A stretch of 51,532 bases of DNA, taken from Arthrobacter sp. Bi26. Its GTDB lineage: Bacteria > Actinomycetota > Actinomycetes > Actinomycetales > Micrococcaceae. The notes under the pieces were generated by a model. That model did not search any database. It was not told the origin of the DNA and saw nothing but the letters and a program-made list of their open reading frames with translations. This document shows, one piece after another, positions 24,308 to 32,609 of this stretch. The position numbers were made by a program, and so were the translations under genes. The stretch lies in NCBI RefSeq assembly GCF_918697925.1, contig NZ_CAKKMF010000029.1:1-51532 (forward strand), in the 5' to 3' direction. Position 1 is the stretch's first letter. The number at the start of each line of letters is the position of its first letter.

Positions 24308-27046
24308 GTGCCAAGCAAGGCCAAAACCGGCAAGAAACTCGTGATTGTGGAGTCTCCCGCCAAGAGCAAAACCATCGCCAAGTACCTCGGCGAAGGCTTC
24401 ATCGTGGAGGCCTCCATCGGTCACATCCGCGACCTTCCGCAGCCCTCGGAGCTCCCCGCGGAACTGAAGAAGACCCCGCTGGGCAAGTTCGCCGTCGACA
24501 TTGACAACGACTTCAAGCCCTACTACGTGGTGTCCTCGGACAAGAAGAAAAAGGTTGCCGAGCTCAAGGCCCAGCTCAAAGATGCCGACGCTCTCTATCT
24601 CGCAACCGATGGGGACCGCGAGGGCGAGGCCATCGCGTGGCACCTGCTGGAAGTGCTCAAGCCCAAGGTTCCCGTCTACCGGATGACCTTCGGCGAAATC
24701 ACCAAGGAAGCCATCCACCGCGCCATGGACAACCTGCGCGACGTCGACCAGGACCTGGTGGATGCCCAGGAGACCCGGCGCGTCCTGGACCGGCTCTACG
24801 GCTATGAGATCTCCCCTGTGCTCTGGCGCAAGGTGGCCCGCGGCCTCTCCGCCGGCCGCGTGCAGTCTGTCGTCACCCGCATGGTGGTGGACCGCGAACG
24901 CGAGCGGATGGCCTTCAAGGCCGCCTCCTACTGGGACCTCACCGGCCAGTTCGGCGCCGGTTCCGGCTCCTTCAAAGCCAAACTCGCCGCCGTCGACGGC
25001 GCCAAGGTCGCCAGCGGCCGGGACTTCAACGACAACGGCGAGCTCACCTCGCGCAACGCCGTCCACCTCAACGAGGAACTCGCCGCCTCGCTCGCGGCGG
25101 GGCTGCAGGACGCCGAATTCCGCGTCCGCTCCGTCGACACCAAGCCGTACACCCGCCGCCCGGCCGCGCCGTTCACCACCTCCACCCTGCAGCAGGAGGC
25201 CGGCCGCAAGCTGCGCTTCTCCTCGAAGAGCACGATGCAGGTGGCCCAGCGCCTCTACGAAAACGGCTACATCACCTATATGCGTACGGACTCGTCCGCG
25301 CTGAGCAACGAGGCCATCACGGCCGCCCGGCGCCAGGCCTCCGAGCTGTACGGCCCGGAGTACGTGCCGCAGTCGCCGCGGGTCTACAGCGGCAAGGCAG
25401 CGAACGCACAGGAAGCCCACGAGGCCATCCGACCCGCCGGTGACTCCTTCCGCACGCCGGCCCAGGTGGCCAAGCAGCTCTCGGGCGACGAATTCCGGCT
25501 CTACGAGCTCATCTGGAAGCGCACGGTCGCCTCGCAGATGGCTGATGCCAAGGGATCCACAGCCACGATCCGCCTCGGCGCCGTGACTGTTGGCAACCCG
25601 GCCGATCGCCGCGACGCCGAATTCTCGGCGTCGGGCACCGTCATCACCTTCCCCGGCTTCCTCGCCGCCTACGAAGAAGGCAAGGACGAAAGCCGCGGCG
25701 ATGACGAGTCCGAGGAAGCACGCCGGCTGCCCAACGTGGCTAAGAACGACGCGCTCACCGCGACCGATATTGTCGCCGTCGGCCACGAGACCTCGCCGCC
25801 GCCGCGCTACACCGAAGCCTCGCTGACCGCGGAGCTGGAAAAGAAGGGCATCGGCCGCCCGTCGACCTATGCCTCCACCATCTCCACGATCCAGGACCGC
25901 GGCTATGTCCGGAAGCAGGGCTCCGCGCTGGTCCCGAGCTGGATCGCGTTCTCGGTGATCCGGCTCCTTGAGCAGCACTTCCATGACTATGTGGACTACG
26001 AGTTCACCGCCGACATGGAAGCCGACCTGGACAAGATCGCCAACGGCCAGGCGGCCGGACCCGCCTGGCTCAAGCACTTCTATTTCGGTGAGGACTCCGA
26101 GCCCGGCCTGCTGAGCATCGTGAACAACCTCGGTGAGATCGATGCCCGCGAGATCAACTCCATCCCCATCACGGACGCGATCACACTCCGGGTCGGCAAG
26201 TTCGGCCCGTACCTGGAAAGCTCCACCGCGACGGTGGACCCCGAGACCGGCGAAGTGGTTGAAGCGGCCCGCGCCAACGTCCCGGAGGACCTGGCCCCGG
26301 ATGAACTCACCGCCGCCAAGGCCGTTGAACTCATGGAGACCGCCGCCCCAGAGGAGCGCGTCCTCGGCGCGGACCCGCACACCGGGCACACCATCGTGGC
26401 CAAGAACGGCCGCTACGGCGCCTACGTCACCGAGATCATCCCCGAGATGACCGAGGAACAGCTGGCCAACCAGCCCGTTGAGTACTACAAGAACGGCAAG
26501 CCCAAGCCGGCGAAGAAGCCCGTCAAGGCCAAGCCGCGCACCGGATCCCTGTTCGCGTCCATGGGCGTGGACACGATCACGCTGGACGAGGCCCTGCAGC
26601 TCATGAGCCTGCCCCGCGTGCTCGGCCAGGACGCCGACGGCAACCCGATCACGGTGCAGAACGGCCGCTTCGGCCCGTACCTGAAGAAGGGCACGGACTC
26701 CCGCTCGATCGGCTCCGAAGAGGAGATCTTCACGATCACGCTCGAGGCGGCGCTGGAGATTTACTCGCAGCCCAAGCAGCGCGGCGCCCGTGCCGCCGTG
26801 CCCCCGCTGGCCGAATTCGGACCGGACCCGGTCTCGGAGAAGAACATCGTGGTGAAGGAGGGCCGGTTCGGCCCGTATATCACCGACGGCATCACCAACA
26901 TCACCGTGCCGCGCAGCACCTCGGTCGAGGAGTTGACCAGGGAACAGGCCGTCGAACTCCTGGCCGAAAAGCGGGCCAAGGGCCCGGTCAAGCGCACGAC
27001 GACGGCCCGCAAGGCGCCCGCCCGGAAGGCCCCGGCCAAGAAGTAG
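24308..27046 (+). CDS. topA: DNA topoisomerase I
   Basis: The enzyme relaxes negatively supercoiled DNA by single-strand passage. The 912-residue protein starts at the GTG at 24308 with GGAG close ahead; the frame is open for 14 more codons but the family begins MPSKAKTGKKLVIVESPAKS. The Toprim domain (about 10-145) has LVIVESPAKSK and YLATDGDREGEAIAWH. The active-site tyrosine is Tyr324 in YITYMRTDSS. GIGRPSTYASTI is the conserved later block. The C-terminus has the actinobacterial repeats (GRFGPYL, GRYGAYV, GRFGPYI) and a Lys/Arg-rich tail (KAPARKAPAKK) and no zinc fingers, as in mycobacterial TopA. Confidence 0.98.
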   Translation: MPSKAKTGKKLVIVESPAKSKTIAKYLGEGFIVEASIGHIRDLPQPSELPAELKKTPLGKFAVDIDNDFKPYYVVSSDKKKKVAELKAQLKDADALYLATDGDREGEAIAWHLLEVLKPKVPVYRMTFGEITKEAIHRAMDNLRDVDQDLVDAQETRRVLDRLYGYEISPVLWRKVARGLSAGRVQSVVTRMVVDRERERMAFKAASYWDLTGQFGAGSGSFKAKLAAVDGAKVASGRDFNDNGELTSRNAVHLNEELAASLAAGLQDAEFRVRSVDTKPYTRRPAAPFTTSTLQQEAGRKLRFSSKSTMQVAQRLYENGYITYMRTDSSALSNEAITAARRQASELYGPEYVPQSPRVYSGKAANAQEAHEAIRPAGDSFRTPAQVAKQLSGDEFRLYELIWKRTVASQMADAKGSTATIRLGAVTVGNPADRRDAEFSASGTVITFPGFLAAYEEGKDESRGDDESEEARRLPNVAKNDALTATDIVAVGHETSPPPRYTEASLTAELEKKGIGRPSTYASTISTIQDRGYVRKQGSALVPSWIAFSVIRLLEQHFHDYVDYEFTADMEADLDKIANGQAAGPAWLKHFYFGEDSEPGLLSIVNNLGEIDAREINSIPITDAITLRVGKFGPYLESSTATVDPETGEVVEAARANVPEDLAPDELTAAKAVELMETAAPEERVLGADPHTGHTIVAKNGRYGAYVTEIIPEMTEEQLANQPVEYYKNGKPKPAKKPVKAKPRTGSLFASMGVDTITLDEALQLMSLPRVLGQDADGNPITVQNGRFGPYLKKGTDSRSIGSEEEIFTITLEAALEIYSQPKQRGARAAVPPLAEFGPDPVSEKNIVVKEGRFGPYITDGITNITVPRSTSVEELTREQAVELLAEKRAKGPVKRTTTARKAPARKAPAKK

Positions 27047-27056
27047 GCCAGCCCAC

Positions 27057-27124
27057 CGAAATCGCCGGAAACGCGCGGATTCGCCGGAAAATACCGGCGA
27101 ATCCGCGCGTTTCCGGCGATTTCG
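27057..27124. terminator. Perfect 31-bp hairpin after topA
   Basis: Bases 27057-27087 and 27094-27124 are perfect inverted repeats of 31 bases around the 6-base loop AAAATA. Each arm itself contains the motif TCGCCGG twice (or its complement). It lies 10 bases past the topA stop and 38 bases before the next gene. No T-run follows. It probably ends topA transcription, but it is longer than termination needs. Confidence 0.75.
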
Positions 27125-27162
27125 CGTTTGCGGACCGGGGCGCAACGTGATCGAGTAGGAAT

Positions 27163-27651
27163 ATGACTGAACAGCCCGCACACCTGGACAACCAGCCGCT
27201 GAACGAACTCGAGGAGCAGCTTGCCCGGGGGGAGCAGCCGGACGCCAACCCGGTGGACGTGATCCTCGCCTTCCTCAACAACGAGGTCTACGTGGTCAGC
27301 TCCGACGCCCTGGAAGGCCCCGACTCGCAGGTGGAGCCGCTGGTCCTCGCGAACTCCTCCGGCAAGCCCGTCCTGGCCGTCTTCTCACACCCGAGCCGCG
27401 TCACCGAGCAGTATCTCGCCGCCGCCCCGAACGTGCTGGGCACGCAGGGCGCCGCGATCATCGGTAACCTCGGCGCAGAGCTCGGCATGGTGATCAACCC
27501 CGGGGCCGCCTACGGCTTTGAAATCGACCCGGAGGGCGTGGCCAACATCCGCCGCGACTTCAAGCCTACGGAGGAGCCCGCTGACGGAACCGCGGCCCAG
27601 CCCGCTGACGGGCCCGTGGACCGGCCGGCGCAGAACGGCGACCCGGCCTAA
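27163..27651 (+). CDS. SseB-family protein
   Basis: The 162-residue protein has an SseB-type N-terminal domain (about 10-130): LNELEEQLARGEQPDANPVD, VYVVSSDALEGPDSQVEPLVL, VLAVFSHPSRVTEQYL, GAELGMVINPGAAYGFEI. The family name comes from an enhancer of serine sensitivity in E. coli; the molecular role is not established. The last 30 residues are a Pro/Ala-rich tail with repeats of PADG. TAGGAAT precedes the ATG. It stands alone between two strong hairpins (27057-27124 and 27662-27696). Confidence 0.83.
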   Translation: MTEQPAHLDNQPLNELEEQLARGEQPDANPVDVILAFLNNEVYVVSSDALEGPDSQVEPLVLANSSGKPVLAVFSHPSRVTEQYLAAAPNVLGTQGAAIIGNLGAELGMVINPGAAYGFEIDPEGVANIRRDFKPTEEPADGTAAQPADGPVDRPAQNGDPA

Positions 27652-27661
27652 GCCCGCGATG

Positions 27662-27696
27662 GCGACGGCGGTATTCTTCGCGAATACCGCCGTCGC
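27662..27696. terminator. Hairpin terminator after the SseB-like gene
   Basis: GCGACGGCGGTATTC (27662-27676) and GAATACCGCCGTCGC (27682-27696) form a perfect 15-base stem with loop TTCGC, 10 bases past the stop codon. There is no T-run, as is common in high-GC actinobacteria. Confidence 0.75.
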
Positions 27697-27734
27697 AGCT
27701 AGGCCAGCCGCACCGTGGGGGGAATAATGGCAGC

Positions 27735-28739
27735 ATGCGTCTAGGCGTCCTCGACATCGGGTCCAACACTGTCCATTTGCTGCTGGTTGACGCCCATCCG
27801 GGCGCCCGTCCGGTCCCCTACGCCTCGCACAAGCGGCGGCTGTCGCTCGTGCAGTACCTCGACGACGACGGCAACATCAACGACGAGGGGCAGCATGAAC
27901 TCGTCGAATTTGTCCTTGAGGCGTGGGAATTCGCGGCCAAGCACAAAGCCGACGACCTCCTCGCGTTCTGCACCTCGGCCATCCGCGAGGCCACCAACGG
28001 TGCTGACGTCCTGGCCCGCGTCAAACATGAAACCACCGTCACCCTCCGTGAGCTCAGCGGCAGCGAGGAGGCATCCATGACGTTCTTCGCCGTCCGGCGC
28101 TGGTACGGCTGGGGCGCCGGGCCCATCCTGAACCTCGATATCGGCGGCGGCTCCTTCGAGATGGCCCTCGGCCAGGACGAGCTGCCCGAGCTGGCGATGT
28201 CCGTTCCGCTCGGCGCCAGCCGGCTGACGCGTGACTGGCTGCCCGAGAACCCGCCCTCGGCCAAGAGCATCAAGGAGCTGCGCCGCTACATCCGCTCCAC
28301 ACTCAAACCCGCGGTGCGTAAATTCGAGAAGCTGGGCCCGCCCAACCTCGTGGCGGGCACGTCCAAAACTTTCCGGTCCCTCGCCAGGATCGCCGGTGCC
28401 GCCCCGAGCGCCGCCGGACCCTACGTCAAGCGGGAGCTGCTGGCCCTCGACCTGGGGCTCTGGGCGCAGCGGATCTCGGCCATGGAGATAGGGGACAGGC
28501 TCCACCTGCCCGGCGTCTCCGAGGCCCGCGCGCCGCAGGTCCTCGCCGGCGCCCTCGTCGCGGAAGCCGCCCTTGAGATGTTCAAGTTCGACAGCATGGT
28601 GACCTGCCCGTGGGCCCTGCGTGAGGGACTCATCCTCCGCCGCCTGGACCAGTTGGTATTTGAGGGACCGGTCGATCCCGCGCCGCACGTGGCAGAGCAA
28701 CCTCCGGCGCGGCTCCTGTCGCCGGAAAAAGCTTTCTGA
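27735..28739 (+). CDS. ppx: Ppx/GppA-type exopolyphosphatase
   Basis: The 334-residue protein is a short actinobacterial Ppx/GppA phosphatase (Rv0496 type). It shortens polyphosphate from the end and may act on pppGpp. It has the ASKHA fold: phosphate-1 loop LGVLDIGSNTVHLLLVD (3-19), the catalytic-acid region around RELSGSEEASMTFFAV with the glutamates, and phosphate-2 loop NLDIGGGSFEMALG. VAGTSKTFRSLA follows. It lacks the C-terminal HD domain of enterobacterial Ppx, as expected. In mycobacteria it also lies near proC. Confidence 0.93.
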   Translation: MRLGVLDIGSNTVHLLLVDAHPGARPVPYASHKRRLSLVQYLDDDGNINDEGQHELVEFVLEAWEFAAKHKADDLLAFCTSAIREATNGADVLARVKHETTVTLRELSGSEEASMTFFAVRRWYGWGAGPILNLDIGGGSFEMALGQDELPELAMSVPLGASRLTRDWLPENPPSAKSIKELRRYIRSTLKPAVRKFEKLGPPNLVAGTSKTFRSLARIAGAAPSAAGPYVKRELLALDLGLWAQRISAMEIGDRLHLPGVSEARAPQVLAGALVAEAALEMFKFDSMVTCPWALREGLILRRLDQLVFEGPVDPAPHVAEQPPARLLSPEKAF

Positions 28740-28759
28740 AACCGCCCCGGCCGCAACGA

Positions 28760-28783
28760 TGTCGATCCGCAGGGACCTCGATC
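28760..28783 (+). promoter_or_regulatory. Candidate ECF42-type promoter
   Basis: TGTCGA (28760-28765) is followed 13 bases later by CGATC (28779-28783), about 57 bases ahead of the DGPF gene. From memory, ECF42 sigma factors recognise a TGTCGA -35 and a CGA-type -10, which this matches. The sigma gene lies downstream in the same operon, so it may control itself. Spacing should be checked against known sites. Confidence 0.5.
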
Positions 28784-28840
28784 GTGTAATTGCTGAGAGG
28801 CCGGCACGCCGCCGGCTGATTCGACAAGGAGGCACCCGAA

Positions 28841-29182
28841 ATGACGCAGTACCTGCTCAGCATTTACCAACCGGACGGCCCTGCCCCGGACCCTGAGTTC
28901 CTCGAACCGATCATGCGTGATCTGGCGGCCCTGAACCATGAAATGCAGGCGGCCGGGGCCTGGGTGTTCGCCGCGGGACTCCACCCGGCAGAGTCCGCGA
29001 CCGTCCTCCGGCCCAGTGACGGCGAGATCCTCGTGACCGACGGGCCATTCACCGAAGGCAAAGAGCATCTCGGCGGATTTACCGTGATCGAGGCCGAGGA
29101 CCTAGACGCAGCCCTTGGCTGGGCACGGAAGCTGGCCGGCGCCACCACGCTTCCCGTTGAAGTCCGTCCCTTCCAGCACTAG
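28841..29182 (+). CDS. DGPF-motif (YCII-related) protein
   Basis: The 113-residue protein is one YCII-related domain: [14 protein letters not shown] at the start and [20 protein letters not shown] (about 66-85) with the DGPF motif. YCII-related proteins are thought to bind small molecules or act as enzymes; no reaction is established for this branch. AAGGAGG sits well placed ahead of the ATG. It lies 23 bases before an ECF sigma gene, the standard DGPF/ECF42 pairing, so the two probably form one stress-response unit. Confidence 0.9.
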   Translation: MTQYLLSIYQPDGPAPDPEFLEPIMRDLAALNHEMQAAGAWVFAAGLHPAESATVLRPSDGEILVTDGPFTEGKEHLGGFTVIEAEDLDAALGWARKLAGATTLPVEVRPFQH

Positions 29183-29205
29183 CCGCCGGCCGAGAGGGGG
29201 CTGCT

Positions 29206-30519
29206 GTGGGCGACACCGGCGCAACCGACGGCGCAACTGACGGCGCGACCGAGGCGGACATTGCCCGCGTGTTCCGGCTCGAATACGGCCGCGCCGTAGC
29301 CGTCCTGACGCGTACGTTCGGGAACATCGATATTGCCGAGGACGCCGTCCAGGATGCTTTTGCTGCGGCGCTCCAGCACTGGCCCTCGGCAGGCGTCCCG
29401 CCCAGCCCGGCCGGCTGGATCATCACGACGGCGCGGCACCGGGCGATCGACCGGCTGCGGAGGGAGGCCTCCCGGGAGGACAAGCATGCGCAGGCAGCCT
29501 GGCTGGCGGCGGCGCGGTCAGGGGCCGGACCTTCACCGGCTGCTGAAGAGCAGTTCCTGGCGGAACAGTCAGGAGTCGAGGACGTGGACGACGACACGTT
29601 GCGGCTGATTTTCACCTGTTGCCACCCCGCCCTGGCCAGATCTGCCCAAGTGGCGCTCACGTTGCGGCTTCTGGGTGGATTGACGACGGCGGAGATCGCC
29701 CGGGCCTTCCTGGTGCCGGAGGCGACCATGGCACAGCGGCTGGTCCGGGCGAAGGCAAAAATCCGGGATGCCAAAATCCCGTACCGTGTCCCGCAGGGAG
29801 CCGAACTGCCCGAACGGCTGCAACCGGTGCTTGCGGTCGTCTACCTGATCTTCAACGAGGGCTACACCGCCGGCCCCGCCGACAGCCCGGCCCGTGCGGA
29901 GCTCTGCACTGAAGCCATCCGGCTGGGCAGGCTGTTGGTGTCCCTCATGCCGGACGAGCCGGAAGCGGCGGGACTGCTGGCACTGATGCTGCTCATTGAG
30001 TCCCGCCGCGCTGCCAGGTTCGCCCCCGACGGCGGACTCGTGCTGCTCGCGGTCCAGGACAGGGGGCGCTGGGACAGCGCCGGGGCCGCCGAAGGCCAGG
30101 AGCTGGTGCGCCGCTGCCTGCGGCGGAACCGTCCTGGGCCGTATCAGCTCCAGGCGGCGATCAACGCCGTCCACAGCGTCGCCACGACCGCCGCGGAGAC
30201 CGACTGGGCGCAGATCCTGCAGTTGTATGACCAGCTCCTGGCCGTCGCGCCCGGACCCGTCGTGGCGCTGAACCGCGCCGTCGCACTTGCCGAACTGCGC
30301 GGGCCGGTTGCCGCGCTGGCCGCGGTGGAGGGCCTGGGTCTGGAGAACTACTACCTCTTCCACGCCGTCCGCGCCGACTTCCTGGTGCGCCTGGACCGCT
30401 ATCCGGAGGCCGCCGAAGGTTACAGGCGGGCCCTGGGGCTGGCCGGAAGCGCCGCGGAACGCCGGTTCCTCGAGGGCAAGCTCCGCAGCCCGGCGTTCGG
30501 CGGGGACGGAGCCGGTTAG
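29206..30519 (+). CDS. ECF sigma factor, ECF42 type with long C-terminal extension
   Basis: The 437-residue protein starts at a GTG. Region 2 is about residues 13-88 ([49 protein letters not shown]). Region 4 is about 145-195 ([37 protein letters not shown]). After that come over 240 residues of helical repeats ([20 protein letters not shown], [25 protein letters not shown]), which resemble TPRs. This extension and the DGPF neighbour define ECF42. No anti-sigma factor gene is seen; the extension may take that role. The trigger is unknown. Confidence 0.92.
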   Translation: MGDTGATDGATDGATEADIARVFRLEYGRAVAVLTRTFGNIDIAEDAVQDAFAAALQHWPSAGVPPSPAGWIITTARHRAIDRLRREASREDKHAQAAWLAAARSGAGPSPAAEEQFLAEQSGVEDVDDDTLRLIFTCCHPALARSAQVALTLRLLGGLTTAEIARAFLVPEATMAQRLVRAKAKIRDAKIPYRVPQGAELPERLQPVLAVVYLIFNEGYTAGPADSPARAELCTEAIRLGRLLVSLMPDEPEAAGLLALMLLIESRRAARFAPDGGLVLLAVQDRGRWDSAGAAEGQELVRRCLRRNRPGPYQLQAAINAVHSVATTAAETDWAQILQLYDQLLAVAPGPVVALNRAVALAELRGPVAALAAVEGLGLENYYLFHAVRADFLVRLDRYPEAAEGYRRALGLAGSAAERRFLEGKLRSPAFGGDGAG

Positions 30520-31006
30520 AAGCGGGCCCACCCGGGCCTGATGCGGGCGGGTCAATGCCGGTTAAATGTGTAGCGCCGGGCGACTGGAGCAGGACTTGGG
30601 GGAACTCTGCTGCCAATCGCCCGGCGCACCGCCGGCTCCGGGGGAACCGACTATCATCACTCGCACCTGTTGAGGCACTTTCCAAGGTAATGGCCGATCT
30701 TGGGCGCACAGCGAGATTTCCCTGTGCGTTCGCTGGCAATCCCGGAGTCCCCGCTTTGTGGCCGGCTCCGGTGTGGGGCCTTTGAACGGCAAAGCACCGA
30801 TTAAACGGCAAAGGCACCGGCGGTCCGCTGCGGGAAAAATGGGAAAATCCGCTGCAAACCACCGGTGCCGCGCAGGCATCCGCATGCCTGCTGCATCACT
30901 CGCACCCTCAATGAGGTAGCTCCAACGTTAGGGCCCGAAGTTGTGCAATGACTGCGGTAAAGGTGTGAGCTGGCTGGGAATCACGTCCGACTGCAATGAT
31001 GGGGAC
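30520..31006. other. Structured gene-free region before proC
   Basis: These 487 bases hold no convincing gene on either strand. They contain a long-stem hairpin (30573-30627); a near-repeat AACGGCAAAGCACCG / AACGGCAAAGGCACCG (30785-30799 and 30804-30819); the 12-base direct repeat ATCACTCGCACC at 30656-30667 and 30895-30906, each followed by a GAGG-containing segment; and a compact hairpin GCAGGCAT-CCGC-ATGCCTGC (30872-30891). This much structure suggests a leader, a small RNA or duplicated promoter sites for proC. No known RNA family could be assigned. Confidence 0.5.
30573..30627. terminator. Hairpin after the ECF sigma gene, possible terminator
   Basis: GCGCCGGGCGA (30573-30583) and TCGCCCGGCGC (30617-30627) are perfect 11-base arms around a 33-base loop, about 55 bases past the sigma factor stop. 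No T-run follows, and the loop is large for a simple terminator, so it may be part of a larger RNA. Confidence 0.4.
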
Positions 31007-31840
31007 ATGAGCAACCGAATCGCATTCCTGGGCTGTGGGTCAATGAACGAGGCAATTCTGGGTGGGCTGATCGACGGCGGTGTCGACCCGGCCGATATCG
31101 TCGCTACCGTCCGCCGGGCCGAGCGCGCGGCCGAACTGGCCCAACGCCACCACGGGATCACGGCCATCGCGGGCGAAGAGGAGCCCGACAACAACAAGCA
31201 GGCCGCCACCGGCTCCGGCGTCGTCATCCTTGGCGTCAAGCCCGCGGGCATCGCCGATCTGGCGCGGGAAATCAGTGAGTCCCTTTCACCGGACACGATC
31301 GTCATCAGCGTCGCGGCCGCCGTGTCCCTGGCGCAGCTGGAGGCGGCGCTGCCGGCCGGCCAGCCCGTCATCCGCACAATGCCGAACACGCCGGCGAAGC
31401 TGGGCCGCGGCGTCGTCTCCGTCTCTCCCGGGACCAACTGCTCCGCCGGGCAGCTCCAGCGCGCCAAGGACATCCTCGCAGCCGCCGGCACGGTGGTGGA
31501 GATCCCCGAAGACCAGGTGGACGCCCTGTCCGCGATCAGCGGCTCGGGCCCGGCCTACGCCTTCTACCTGGCTGAGGCCATGGCAGAGGCCGGCGCGCAA
31601 CTGGGCCTGGATCCGGAGCTGTCCCTGTTGCTGGCTCGCGAGACCGTCGCCGGGGCGGGCTTCATGCTGGCCGAGCCCGGCGCGGATCCTTCCGCGCTGC
31701 GCAAGGCGGTCACGAGCCCGAACGGCACCACGGAACGGGCCATTGCCACGTTTGACGAGCGAGGACTGCCGGCCATCATCGCTGACGGCGCCCGCGCGGC
31801 CGCTGCGCGCGCGGCCGAAATCACCCGGCAGCTCGCCTGA
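31007..31840 (+). CDS. proC: Pyrroline-5-carboxylate reductase
   Basis: The enzyme makes proline from pyrroline-5-carboxylate with NAD(P)H, the last step of proline synthesis. The 277-residue protein begins MSNRIAFLGCGSMNEAILGG, with the Rossmann glycine motif. The C-terminal dimer domain has DALSAISGSGPAYAFYLAEA and VTSPNGTTERAI, matching the family signature. The frame is open for 22 codons upstream, but the ATG at 31007 fits the family start. The upstream region is the structured stretch at 30520-31006. Confidence 0.96.
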   Translation: MSNRIAFLGCGSMNEAILGGLIDGGVDPADIVATVRRAERAAELAQRHHGITAIAGEEEPDNNKQAATGSGVVILGVKPAGIADLAREISESLSPDTIVISVAAAVSLAQLEAALPAGQPVIRTMPNTPAKLGRGVVSVSPGTNCSAGQLQRAKDILAAAGTVVEIPEDQVDALSAISGSGPAYAFYLAEAMAEAGAQLGLDPELSLLLARETVAGAGFMLAEPGADPSALRKAVTSPNGTTERAIATFDERGLPAIIADGARAAAARAAEITRQLA

Positions 31841-31922
31841 GCCTGCCCGGTCGTACACGCGCTTCCGGCGGGCACCAGGGCCACCGTGGTGGCTCCGGGC
31901 ACCTGTGGGCGCCGGTTGTGGC

Positions 31923-32609
31923 CTAGGGACGTGCGGCGAACCGTTCGAGCAGGTCCACGTGGCCCGAAACGATGAGCATGTCCCGCGAGGAAACCTTGGT
32001 TTCCGGCCGCGCGTAAGTGAAGTCCTCACCCGGGGACTTCACGCCCACAATCGTGACGCCGTACTTGGAACGGACCTTGGACTCGTCCAGGGTGAAGCCC
32101 ACGGTCTCCCGTGGCGGGTACATCTTGACGATCGCGAAGTCGTCGTCGAACTCGATGAAATCCAGCATCCGCCCGGAGACCAGGTGCGCGGCGCGGACTC
32201 CCGCGTCCGCCTCCGGGTAAATGACGTGGTTGGCGCCGATCCGGGTCAGGATCTTGCCGTGCGAGGGCGTGATCGCCTTGACCCAGAGGTGTTCGATTCC
32301 GAGGTCCACGAGGTTCACCGTGATCAGCACCGAGGATTCGATCGAGGTGCCCACGCCCACGACGGCGGAACTGAATTCCTGGGCGCCGAGCTGGCGGAGG
32401 GCATCGATGTTGGTGGCGTCGGCTTCCACGACATGCGTCAGGACACTCGCCCACTTCTGGACGAGGGTGCGGTCGCGCTCAATGGCCAGGACCTCCCGGC
32501 CCTGCTTGACCAGTTGCTCTGCGGTGGATGCGCCAAAACGGCCCAGCCCGATCACCAGCACGGGGGCGTTGTGGGCGGGGCGGTTGACGGCGCCTGAGGA
32601 ACTAGCCAA
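31923..32609 (-). CDS. trkA: TrkA/KtrA-type potassium uptake regulator, TTG start
   Basis: The 228-residue protein is the cytoplasmic gating subunit of a TrkH/KtrB potassium channel. It has an RCK_N domain (about 15-130: APVLVIGLGRFGASTAEQL, then EADATNIDALRQLGAQ) that binds nucleotide and an RCK_C domain (about 145-222, ending DMLIVSGHVDLLERF). The start is a TTG at 32609. It overlaps the end of the trkH gene by eight bases, and GGAAGAGAGA lies upstream within trkH. No ATG or GTG lies between it and the conserved VLVIG strand. It is in the same operon as the channel gene. Confidence 0.92.
   Translation of the reverse strand: MASSSGAVNRPAHNAPVLVIGLGRFGASTAEQLVKQGREVLAIERDRTLVQKWASVLTHVVEADATNIDALRQLGAQEFSSAVVGVGTSIESSVLITVNLVDLGIEHLWVKAITPSHGKILTRIGANHVIYPEADAGVRAAHLVSGRMLDFIEFDDDFAIVKMYPPRETVGFTLDESKVRSKYGVTIVGVKSPGEDFTYARPETKVSSRDMLIVSGHVDLLERFAARP

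Noticed and set aside
23777..27181. 1134-codon minus-strand open frame opposite topA
   Set aside because: It mirrors topA across its whole length; topA has full catalytic motifs and this frame has no recognisable domain. Long antisense frames are common in high-GC DNA.
30573..30700. Possible cyclic di-AMP riboswitch, because of GGGGGAAC- and GGGGGAACCGA-like phrases
   Set aside because: The rest of the consensus is missing, and proC is not a usual target. Kept as unknown structure.
30555..30785. Possible 76-residue gene after the ECF sigma gene
   Set aside because: No ribosome binding site, no recognisable motifs, and it spans the hairpin at 30573-30627.
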